IMG/VR virus record: IMGVR_UViG_3300006754_000018
Span: 1-57,769 of that record
Strand: one strand, 5' to 3'
DNA length: 57,769 bases
From: a virus
A model generated the notes under the pieces. It did not search any database. It was not told the origin of the DNA and saw nothing but the letters and a program-made list of their open reading frames with translations. Position 1 is the stretch's first letter. Every line of letters starts with the position of its first letter. Position numbers and translations under genes: made by a program. Below are positions 22,801 through 30,156 of the stretch, one piece after another.

Positions 22801-25800
22801 CAATTGTAGTAGAGATACCTGCATAGAAGTATGTTGCTCTACCTGCAAGATTATTCTCACCTAAACCTAATGTCTTAGCATTTGCACTAATACCTGTTCC
22901 GAATAGTCTTGCATCAGTAATTGAATATGAAGTATCAATACCAGCAGTAATAATACCAACATTACATACAATACTCCTTAAAGGAATATCAGACTCAACA
23001 TCATCAACAACTAGAAGTCTATCTTCAAATAATGGGTTCTTTGTTCCCCAAATCGTAAATACATTACCAGAAACCAATGTGTGGTTCTTGTTTACTCTAA
23101 TAGTTGCAATACCAGATGAACGATCTACATCAATCCATGTAACACCAGTACCAACGTTTGCAAGAGTATATGTTGCCTGTCTTCTATCATCTCTACCTGT
23201 AAAGTAAGGTGTTAGAGTTCTTGATGTTCCAATCTCAACAGAAACAGTCCTTGCAGTTGGGACATCTACAATTTTAAATGTACCATTCAACTCAGGAGTC
23301 TCAAATCCCTGTAATGTTAGACCATCACCCCGATTATTAAAGATTGAAGTAACAGAAACTACACCAGCGACTGTTGCATTACCTGCTGGGAAAGCAGATA
23401 CAGTCATGGTGTTACCTACACCATAAGTACAACCACCATCAATAAGTTCTACTCCAGTAATAGTACCAGCAGCAGAAACAGTAACCTCTGCAGCAGCATT
23501 CCTACCAGATAGTGCATTATTCTCAAGGTCTGCAGCATATATTACTGTTGCAATACCAGATCCATTATTATATCCAGAGCCTGGAGTGATTAGTTCTACT
23601 GATTTAATAGTATTCAGTCTATGCTCTACATCAGTATAAAGAGTAATAGTAGTATTACCTGTACCAGTAATAACTGCACCCGTTACAGCGAAACCTACCT
23701 GTTGTCCTTGCATGAAGTAAGATAATGCTTCACGAGTAACTGAATTCTTCTTGTCATTAGTTACAACTTCACCAATAACAGATGCACTTGAGTGAGTAAT
23801 TGCAGGTTGTGGATCAGACTCGTAGTTATCTCTATCCTGTTGTGGATATAAGTTCCTTACGTCCTGAGAGAAAGACTTCATGGATACACCATATCCAAGG
23901 TCTTTATCCAGTGGAATTGATCCACAAACGACGGTTAAGTTATATACCCCGTCTTGTCCAGATGTGCCTGGAACGTGCGGTCTAGACTCTTGTACCCTAT
24001 ACACAGAGAACGTATCAGCAGACTTAGATCTCTGTACTGTAGGCAGTGCATCAATCTGTTGTTGAGTAGTTCTTTGGTTGATCTGACTCTTAAATGCGCC
24101 AGGATCAGTTGATATACCAGCAACAGTAAATGACTTTGCAGTTGGAATAGTAGCAATGACATGTTCGCCATTATATCCTAGACCATATACACCAGTACTA
24201 TTATTGACACTATCAACACCTTTAATATCTACTAGGTCACCTATCTGTAACCTATGTTGTTTCTCAGTAGTGAATGTAAGAATCTGTGATCCAAATGTAG
24301 CATTCTTAAGAATCTTAACGTTCTTGAGTTGAGTTGGGTTACTCAAATCAGCACTCAAATAAGATGCACTACTTACACCAACAGTCTTAGATTCTTGTAG
24401 AATGAAACCAGGCTTAGGAGCACGAGCATTAGTATGTTCTTTAGGTAAAACATATCTCATTCTATAGAGTCTATCCAATAAGGATCTATTATCAACTCTA
24501 CGTTTGATGTATGTTGTACCTGTCTCTGAACCAATAACACCCAGACCAATTGTATTAAGTGCAGGGAATATTGTATTATAAGTTGTACTTGAGTGACCAA
24601 GAATATACCAGTTACTATTGGCAGCATCCCATTGAACTGGATGGCCTGGATCGCCTGGGTTCTTATCACTAACTGTAGATCTAACTGTTAATTTACCACC
24701 ATTGTTGGAAAGTCCAGTTATAGGTCTCCTAGAAGCAGCATCGTTAAATGTAGATGCCAACTGGATTCTATCAGCAGCAAGATTACCACCAGCGATAGCA
24801 AAATATACCTTATCATTTACTATACCATTTGGTGTCTCACCAGTATTACTAAAGACTCTAATCTTCTCACCATTAACTAACTGGTGATTAAAACTGAATT
24901 GAAGTACGTTAGAAATAATAGCATTAACACCAGAGTTTCTAATTACTTGATACTCTTTCTTAGATGATGTACCAATACCACTAGGAACCTGCATGAGAAC
25001 TGGAGTCTCATAAGTTTCTTGTACTGCCTGACCAGACAGAGTATTAACCAAACTTAAGTATAATGTTTCACCCTTTCTAGAACCAACCCTAAAGGAATCG
25101 ACTTCTGCTGGAGGAACAATCTCTTCACTATTATAACTGTTAAGATATAACCTATCAGTTACACCAACACCAATAGTCTTTGCTACATCAATTGTTAACC
25201 AAGATGAAGTACTATCATCATTCTGTAGTTCTCTTGGTGGAACAATATGAGTAATATAACCAACGTCATCTCTATCAAATGATTGTGGTCTGAATCCTGA
25301 TGCCTCAAGAGCGGTCTGACCAAAGTTAGAGTTAGAGTTCGTAATTGAAGCGTCACCACCTCTTTCTGCATGGAAGTGACGTGCATATGCAATAGCGAAA
25401 ACAGAAACCAACTGAACAACAGCGTTGTTCCTTACTCTCATGTGAGAGGTTTCATAGTTTGGTTTGTAAATTGCCCTAGAGTTGGCGTGCAATGGTTTAT
25501 CTGATTCTGATACAGTAGTTGTATCATTAAAGATTGCAGTTGTAGGATTGTAAAGAACGAACGCATTGTCATCCTTCTGAATGGAAATACCAGTGAACTG
25601 GGCACAAACCATAGATTTGAAACCAGTTGCCTTGTCTCCATCACAATCCAAACCATTCATACCATAAACTGATCTTAATGAACAGTTAAAGACATATGGA
25701 GATGCAGATCCTACAGTATCAGGTTCAACTATAACAGATGAGTTCTGAATTTCTTGTGCGGTAGGTAGTGCATTGCCAGGTGTGGCAGGAGTAACAAACC

Positions 25801-26836
25801 TAAACTGAGTATCACTAAGTACCTCATCAACTAAGAAGGAACCATTATATGAATTAATAGAAGTAGTAATACCAGCAATTAGAACAGGAGTATCCTTGAA
25901 TAGTCCATGATTTCTATCAGTATTAACAGTAATAATACTAGTAGGAGTATTACCATCACCAGACTTAATACTACTAATACCTACAGGGTCAGCAGCAAGG
26001 TCACCAACAATCCTAAACTCATCTACGTTAGGTTCAAAGTCACTGAATGTTGGATAATCACCAAGAGGACGACCTGAAGAATCACCATATGCTCTGGCAA
26101 CCTTGAAGTAGTACATATCAAGGTCAGTCAATTGACTGTCTGTGCCATCAATCAGCACATTATTCATACCATCAGCGAACGTAAATGTCGCTAGTTTATG
26201 GTGTGAATAAGTAGGAGTCTTAGTATTACTATCATAGTCATAGTATGCAGTCTTACCAATATCTGCATCAAAGATAGTAAAAGCAGTAAAGTAACAAGTA
26301 CCAGTTACACGAAGTACTCCAGAGTACTGCATGATATCATTTTCTGGATCTGGTACATATAATGGTCTCAGTTTTGTCTTACGAAGGTCAAAACCAATAA
26401 TAGATGTACCTCTAGGAAGGATAGCACCACCTTCAGTAGAGTTATACTTATATAATTCGTTATTAGGATCTAGTACATCAAAGTTAGTCTCTGAAGTGAA
26501 TTGACTAAGTGATGATGCCTGCCATCCTGCGTTCTTTCTTGCCTTATATTCTGCCGTTCCACTATTATTTGTTACAGTAAGCCCAGGCCTGTTATCAATA
26601 TAATGTACGCCTGGATATGCAAGTATAGTTGTTCTGTCTATCTTATCGTTATTCTGACCACTCTGATATGAAAATCTTGCCGCTTCAATCAGTGCCCTCT
26701 GTATAGTTTTAAAAGGACGAGTTTGTGAATTACCTCTGTTCTCGATACTGTCAGTAGCATCAAAATCACTGGGATTAACATATAGAATGTTACCTTCAGC
26801 ATTCTTCAGAAAGTTTTCTAATCTTGATAGAGGCAT
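19859..26836 (-). CDS. Giant tail-fibre/virion structural protein with C-terminal S74 chaperone domain, 2325 aa
   Basis: Largest gene of the window. The N-terminus (FKTIQRALIEAARFSYQSG, then LAYPGVHYIDNRPG) looks like the start of a beta-helix fibre. The long middle is rich in Gly, Thr, Val and Asn repeats with recurring GIVTN/GVVTNL-type segments (about residues 1800-2050). Residues 2217-2325 form a peptidase S74 (intramolecular chaperone) domain: SDMRLK with the catalytic Ser 2217 and Lys 2222, GVSAQAVQEVLPEAV, LTVQYEKLVPLL and a final coiled coil. In S74 proteins this domain drives trimerisation and cuts itself off before the Ser. The mature fibre would then be about 2216 residues. Host attachment is the inferred role. 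Confidence 0.85.
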   Translation of the reverse strand: MPLSRLENFLKNAEGNILYVNPSDFDATDSIENRGNSQTRPFKTIQRALIEAARFSYQSGQNNDKIDRTTILAYPGVHYIDNRPGLTVTNNSGTAEYKARKNAGWQASSLSQFTSETNFDVLDPNNELYKYNSTEGGAILPRGTSIIGFDLRKTKLRPLYVPDPENDIMQYSGVLRVTGTCYFTAFTIFDADIGKTAYYDYDSNTKTPTYSHHKLATFTFADGMNNVLIDGTDSQLTDLDMYYFKVARAYGDSSGRPLGDYPTFSDFEPNVDEFRIVGDLAADPVGISSIKSGDGNTPTSIITVNTDRNHGLFKDTPVLIAGITTSINSYNGSFLVDEVLSDTQFRFVTPATPGNALPTAQEIQNSSVIVEPDTVGSASPYVFNCSLRSVYGMNGLDCDGDKATGFKSMVCAQFTGISIQKDDNAFVLYNPTTAIFNDTTTVSESDKPLHANSRAIYKPNYETSHMRVRNNAVVQLVSVFAIAYARHFHAERGGDASITNSNSNFGQTALEASGFRPQSFDRDDVGYITHIVPPRELQNDDSTSSWLTIDVAKTIGVGVTDRLYLNSYNSEEIVPPAEVDSFRVGSRKGETLYLSLVNTLSGQAVQETYETPVLMQVPSGIGTSSKKEYQVIRNSGVNAIISNVLQFSFNHQLVNGEKIRVFSNTGETPNGIVNDKVYFAIAGGNLAADRIQLASTFNDAASRRPITGLSNNGGKLTVRSTVSDKNPGDPGHPVQWDAANSNWYILGHSSTTYNTIFPALNTIGLGVIGSETGTTYIKRRVDNRSLLDRLYRMRYVLPKEHTNARAPKPGFILQESKTVGVSSASYLSADLSNPTQLKNVKILKNATFGSQILTFTTEKQHRLQIGDLVDIKGVDSVNNSTGVYGLGYNGEHVIATIPTAKSFTVAGISTDPGAFKSQINQRTTQQQIDALPTVQRSKSADTFSVYRVQESRPHVPGTSGQDGVYNLTVVCGSIPLDKDLGYGVSMKSFSQDVRNLYPQQDRDNYESDPQPAITHSSASVIGEVVTNDKKNSVTREALSYFMQGQQVGFAVTGAVITGTGNTTITLYTDVEHRLNTIKSVELITPGSGYNNGSGIATVIYAADLENNALSGRNAAAEVTVSAAGTITGVELIDGGCTYGVGNTMTVSAFPAGNATVAGVVSVTSIFNNRGDGLTLQGFETPELNGTFKIVDVPTARTVSVEIGTSRTLTPYFTGRDDRRQATYTLANVGTGVTWIDVDRSSGIATIRVNKNHTLVSGNVFTIWGTKNPLFEDRLLVVDDVESDIPLRSIVCNVGIITAGIDTSYSITDARLFGTGISANAKTLGLGENNLAGRATYFYAGISTTIDAPLTSTDTAITLTGIAGFKRGDYCMVNGEIVRFVNTNINKILRGQFGTLASNAVVGTTIKKIDVLPMELRRPSILRASGHTFEYLGYGSGNYSTSLPQKQDRVLSDKETLAAQKKELDGGTVVYTGMNDSGDFYTGYKRLSSITGEEEVIEAPVFSYTGDDAEAESTKRVSGVFDEVLVRESITVEGGDNNNRTSQFYGPVNFTEKLTSNSTEGVEAINMYLRGDAPQGKLITVGISTPTGTKRSGDLSLVGIPDAGGYLGHIYAEGEWRRFGVISQERDRNFLKVDQIGIGQSNVGVFNFKDSLEVNGVVKVKDLFVSGIVTFASNQSFAGVSYDTLVVKKVVDLWGYNTTGGISPQGIPWETYGYYTIVDEGGTARMNNMEVVGTYVSFKPAAHIKAESSWHSTWAGISTFAGHLQVGDITVGVGSITVNKFEARTAYAETLTVPKNLYATNGIVTDFKATDASIARNYSDVGITTLAHVGTSYVNETNIYTGIATQIKITNHIITPQLYALAGVVTNLTSTNIWSDNISGAAVTATDLHFIDDLYGPDMYINSGVVTAIKSQYIGGRGNAGSGQPEIRVNLNSGIVTSLTGYAMTMERINMKTGGDGVCSPKIYSDVGIVTNLSAGSNKSMVIDAGSVGNVKSYQFESTASFGSNVAPFVVASPQKVLNLNVDLLDGMNAEANVQNAASIVARDAAGSFKGNVIVANAFNGGSLSGNGGFTISNSGGGLAIDCNGNMDVSTTLTVGSKVTCPDFEGKADAAGLADDCKGTGGQVLYQQSTNNTTTSSNLQFNGNKLTVKDFECNGTFTAAGTAQVNAATAQVASHLGGGGNGQIPYNNSSNSTTWSGNFRLEGNSNLKVPGDITAFVSDMRLKTSIEQIDNAVAKVCTLSGFTYQHNDLAKTDVGLDSGSQRFSGVSAQAVQEVLPEAVRPAPGNDKYLTVQYEKLVPLLIEAIKELKDEVDDLKRTKAERIYKPE

Positions 26837-26868
26837 TGACCTTCAACCTATAGGATTTCTTCTTTACC

Positions 26869-26876
26869 TATTTAGA
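26869..26876 (-). promoter_or_regulatory. Late-promoter-like TCTAAATA
   Basis: One mismatch to NATAAATA (CTAAATA variant), 33 bases upstream of the giant fibre gene. The same variant precedes the 41734 and 43578 genes. Confidence 0.4.
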
Positions 26877-26879
26877 CAC

Positions 26880-27566
26880 TCAAAGAAAGAGAATCTGTGC
26901 AACCCTAGGATATTCGTTAAACCATCCTAGTTTAAGTTCAGCAGAGTGCAACACATCAGTAGGATACAGAACTGCACGATTATATTTCATTTCAAGTAAG
27001 TGTTCTCTCTTAAACTTTTCATCCATAATGGATTGTATAGTGTCATAAGACTCATTCCTAACCTGATACAAGTATGGATCTAAACCCTCACTAATGGTCA
27101 TCTGACCCTCATAACTCCACATACTTGTACCACCATTACACTCATGTGGTGAATTCAAATATATTACTACAGCAAATTGGTTGGGATATGGATTCTTTTC
27201 ATATGTATCTTGATGTGGTATGAGTCCAACAGGATTACTCTTTATAGTATCATCCGTAATGAAATTGCACATATATGAGGCACTACCCCATGATGATTCA
27301 TACTTATCTCTATCAGTAGGTCTTCCCCATATATCCTCATCAAAACACAGTTCATCAAATATTGGTTTAACATTCCATATTTCAGGAGTATCCAAATATA
27401 CTCTATTTCCAGGCATACCACCACTTATTGGAAGATTACCTTGACCACGAATGGAACGAACCTCATCTGGATTCTGATAGAAATTATCAATAATAACAGC
27501 AGATCTCTTATCTATTCCAATATCACCTACAACAGTAATATCCAATACATCACTTAATTCAAACAT
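26880..27566 (-). CDS. DUF6445-type 2OG-Fe(II) oxygenase-like protein, 228 aa
   Basis: ATG at 27566 shares a base with the upstream stop (TGATG). Signature IIDNFYQNPDEVRSI, metal ligands H118-Q-D120 (LIPHQDTY) and H207 (VLHSAE), and Arg 221 (YPRVAQ). It appears catalytically complete. Its close paralog lies directly upstream and lacks these ligands. Confidence 0.8.
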   Translation of the reverse strand: MFELSDVLDITVVGDIGIDKRSAVIIDNFYQNPDEVRSIRGQGNLPISGGMPGNRVYLDTPEIWNVKPIFDELCFDEDIWGRPTDRDKYESSWGSASYMCNFITDDTIKSNPVGLIPHQDTYEKNPYPNQFAVVIYLNSPHECNGGTSMWSYEGQMTISEGLDPYLYQVRNESYDTIQSIMDEKFKREHLLEMKYNRAVLYPTDVLHSAELKLGWFNEYPRVAQILFL

Positions 27567-28261
27567 CACATGTATAATGTTTGCGTCAGACGAGGGGTTT
27601 CAGGGTGTCTAAACCATCCCTTCTGAAGTTCTGGACAACTCAACAACTGTGTTTTATATAATATCGCTCTATTATATTCCATAGGGAAAGCATGTTCAAC
27701 CTTCCAAGCAAAAGAAGACTTCAATTGCATGTTCATATTATCAAAATCCTTCTCATCCTGCCACTTATCCAAGTTAGGTTTAGGTATAGTCATACTTCCA
27801 AGGAAACTGTATAAATCCGTACCACCCTTTGTCTCATCATTTGTATTCAAATACACCTCAAGTTTAAACTGGAATGGTGAAGGTATATGTGGATAACTAC
27901 TCTGGGAAGGCATTATCTTCAAAGGTTCATTAAGAAAATCCTTCTCAGTAATATACTCACACATAAAAGAAGCCCTATCCCACACTTGACCGTATGAATA
28001 TGGGTCAGTCTCATTAATCCAGAATTCCTTATCAAAACATATTTGATCAAATAATGGTCTTAAATTCTTTTGTAGATCCTGAATATCTAATGAATGTTCT
28101 GGTTTATTAGGATCTATTAAACCTTCCCTTTTCTTCAATGCTAATCTACGAACCGCATCTGGATCCTTATAAAAATGATCAAAAAGCATCACCCTGTTAT
28201 CATCGGGTCCTATATTGGTTATAGCAACAATATCAAGTTTATCGTGATCTAATTCAAACAT
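27566..28261 (-). CDS. DUF6445 paralog with lost iron ligands (probable pseudo-oxygenase), 231 aa
   Basis: ATG at 28261 (MFELDHDKLDI) matches the start of the paralog (MFELSDVLDI); a TTG at 28273 is an alternative. Signature LFDHFYKDPDAVRRLA and the fold pattern are intact. Where the neighbour has HQD this protein has SQS (residues 119-121, IMPSQSSY), and the distal His is Ser 208 (LLSCPE). Arg 224 (TPRLTQ) is kept. The frame is undamaged, so the protein is probably made and has a non-catalytic or altered role. Confidence 0.8.
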   Translation of the reverse strand: MFELDHDKLDIVAITNIGPDDNRVMLFDHFYKDPDAVRRLALKKREGLIDPNKPEHSLDIQDLQKNLRPLFDQICFDKEFWINETDPYSYGQVWDRASFMCEYITEKDFLNEPLKIMPSQSSYPHIPSPFQFKLEVYLNTNDETKGGTDLYSFLGSMTIPKPNLDKWQDEKDFDNMNMQLKSSFAWKVEHAFPMEYNRAILYKTQLLSCPELQKGWFRHPETPRLTQTLYM

Positions 28262-28280
28262 TTTCTGATTCAATTTAATG

Positions 28281-28304
28281 AAGAAGGGGGCATTTCACCC
28301 CCCA
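28281..28304 (-). terminator. Probable terminator after the tmRNA
   Basis: Minus strand: stem GGGGG/CCCCC with an 8-base loop, followed by TTCTTCATT. The T run is imperfect. Confidence 0.5.
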
Positions 28305-28305
28305 A

Positions 28306-28575
28306 GGATCAGTTGGTTAACAAGGTTGATCTAAACCCCGATTGCCCCTTAGGCAGTAGCGAGTTCGCTAGTGCGGGCAAATTCTCTTGTGAGAACACGA
28401 GAGAATGCTACGATGTTATTCGCAGCGGTGTCGATGTCTTTAGCATCTGTGTTTTGCTTATCCAAGCAGGTTTCAGTCATGTCCCGTATACCCTGTCGAA
28501 ACCTTGGCACCCCCTTGCAAAAGTGGAGGTGAGGGGAGTCGAACCCCTGTCCAGAATGTCGATTACACCACCTAC
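28306..28575 (-). ncRNA. ssrA: Permuted (two-piece) tmRNA
   Basis: Read on the minus strand, the acceptor piece comes first: T-arm AGGGG-TTCGACT-CCCCT (28548-28532), acceptor strand CACCTCC (28531-28525) and discriminator A (28524), with no encoded CCA. After nine bases follows the coding piece: GGGGGTG (28514-28508), then GGTTTCGAC. GGGGGTG pairs with CACCTCC including a G-U at position 3, the alanine identity pair. CAGGGT after the D-region can pair with ATTCTG of the acceptor piece (P2). The tag frame starts at GCT/GCG (28426/28423) and ends with TAA (28349-28351): ANNIVAFSR, VLTREFAR, TSELATA. A hairpin at 28576-28592 lies just upstream. The outer ends are estimates. Confidence 0.85.
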
Positions 28576-28595
28576 ATGACTTTTTAAGTCATTCA

Positions 28596-28742
28596 TCAGG
28601 ACTTTTTAACAGGTTTGTCAGTTAATTGTGGTTTACCAGTCTGTTTGGCAATAAATGCAGCAAGTTCTGGAGTCTCTTCCCACTCCCATGTCTCTTCACG
28701 ACCTTTCTTATCAGTCTTTGTAAATGTTCTCTTAACCATCAT
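28596..28742 (-). CDS. Small hypothetical protein, 48 aa
   Basis: ATG-ATG at 28742/28739 with GGAG upstream, overlapping the upstream gene by 11 bases; the longer frame to 28787 is not needed. Begins MMVKRTFTKTDKKGREE, with Trp-rich ETWEWEE and a Lys-rich end. Function unknown. Confidence 0.6.
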   Translation of the reverse strand: MMVKRTFTKTDKKGREETWEWEETPELAAFIAKQTGKPQLTDKPVKKS

Positions 28743-28917
28743 TTTTCTCCAATAATAATTGATTAACTTGGGACTCAAGTAATGCAACTGTCTGTTTCAT
28801 TTCCCTAAAATCATCACTAAGTTGTTTAATCTGAGAGTGATGATCTGAGATTGCCTGACCAAATGCATCTATGTTTTTGAGAAGCAACTCATTTCCATAA
28901 GGTGTGTCTTCAGTCAT
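28732..28917 (-). CDS. Coiled-coil protein, 61 aa
   Basis: ATG at 28917 overlaps the oxygenase stop by eight bases. Residues 10-58 have a heptad pattern (HSQIKQLSDDFREMKQ, VALLESQVNQLLLEK). Possibly a small assembly or adaptor protein; no family assigned. Confidence 0.6.
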   Translation of the reverse strand: MTEDTPYGNELLLKNIDAFGQAISDHHSQIKQLSDDFREMKQTVALLESQVNQLLLEKNDG

Positions 28918-29506
28918 TTTCCTTCCTATTCATTCTAATAGTACCCTCTGGTTCTGGGGTTAGGTATTTCATGTATATATTACCAGCAACAGTAGTCCCT
29001 ACCTGACCAGAATTAACACTATGCATTATAAAGGATGGGAATATAATTATATCACCTTTTTTAAGATCTGGTTTATAATCCAGAGGAAATGCACCATGAC
29101 AATTACCCAACTGATTTTGAATCAAACCCATAGAAGGGTTAAAGAAAGATGTTCTTGATTTTTCTACAGTCTCATATACAATAAAACTCCACTGAGAATT
29201 AGGATGTATATGCGGATCCTGATAATCATGCTCACCGTATCTATTTCTCCATACATGTCCAATATTGGGGTCATTACCCATTAATCCCAAAGGACCTAGG
29301 TTTCTACCAATAATTTCTCCTAGATGTTCCCAGACTGCTGGAGTCAATTCTAGTTTAGTATTGAAAGTTGTTTTAACACCAGAATCCCATGTTGGTTGAA
29401 GATCTTCTTCTGGTTCGTCTTCTATCTTAAAAATATCCAGATCAACCTTATCTTCAAAGATTGGAATACTAAAAATTTGTTTTAAATTAGGGGCAGGTTC
29501 ATTCAT
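28910..29506 (-). CDS. 2OG-oxygenase-like protein lacking the usual Arg, 198 aa
   Basis: HxH in DPHIHPNSQW and the distal His in FPSFIMHSVN are present, with the GDIIIFPS strand of the phage oxygenase group. At the place where relatives have Arg (for example VRRTIMAFNI) it reads VGTTVAGNIY, so the residue expected to bind the 2OG carboxylate is missing. It may use another cosubstrate, bind 2OG differently or be inactive. Overlaps the next oxygenase gene by four bases. Confidence 0.7.
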   Translation of the reverse strand: MNEPAPNLKQIFSIPIFEDKVDLDIFKIEDEPEEDLQPTWDSGVKTTFNTKLELTPAVWEHLGEIIGRNLGPLGLMGNDPNIGHVWRNRYGEHDYQDPHIHPNSQWSFIVYETVEKSRTSFFNPSMGLIQNQLGNCHGAFPLDYKPDLKKGDIIIFPSFIMHSVNSGQVGTTVAGNIYMKYLTPEPEGTIRMNRKEND

Positions 29507-30135
29507 TTTTTAGCTGGCAAAGGGTTCTTTCTCATAAATTTATAAACTAAACTGGATCTCAATCCACGATATGTTTCGTTTGGTGGAGTTCCATGATGGT
29601 CTATATTACCCTTGAATAATGCAACTCGGCCTGGTGCAGGATCTACTCCTTGCCATTCATCATTTAGTTTAATCTTGAATTGGCCACCCCACTCTGGTTG
29701 CCAATGTTTATTAACATAGTAAGCGAAACTTATTCCATTATCACACTCACAATCCTTATGTGGAAAAGTGTTATGTATATATTGTTGTCCATTGATTAGT
29801 ATCTCACCCAGTTCTAAGTCGATATCCATTGTACCAAGTACGGCACCTGCAAGCATCTCAAAACAACTGTCTTTTGCAATTTCCGACTTAGGTGGGAATA
29901 TGGATTGCTTTAGAGCACCAACTTCGGGCCATGTAGGATCTGCTCCTATATCACGACCATCCGTTGGATATTCACTGGTATGTCCATAGAACCAACTATA
30001 ACTGGTCATTACAAGATTATCAACGTAGTTAATAAACCAATGTGGAAATAGGTTATCAACAACATATACCTCATCCTTAGATAAGTCATAGTTCGACCAA
30101 TCTAAGAATTCCTTATTTGCATCAATGTGTATCAT
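29503..30135 (-). CDS. Prolyl-4-hydroxylase-like 2OG-Fe(II) oxygenase, 210 aa
   Basis: HxD in FPHKDCECD, GGQF-type strand, distal His in DHHGTPPN and Arg in LRSSLVYKF. First residues MIHIDANKEFLDWSNYD. Complete ligand set. CTAAATA at 30154-30160 may be its late promoter. Confidence 0.8.
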   Translation of the reverse strand: MIHIDANKEFLDWSNYDLSKDEVYVVDNLFPHWFINYVDNLVMTSYSWFYGHTSEYPTDGRDIGADPTWPEVGALKQSIFPPKSEIAKDSCFEMLAGAVLGTMDIDLELGEILINGQQYIHNTFPHKDCECDNGISFAYYVNKHWQPEWGGQFKIKLNDEWQGVDPAPGRVALFKGNIDHHGTPPNETYRGLRSSLVYKFMRKNPLPAKK

Positions 30136-30156
30136 AGTCTTATTTTAATACCTTAT

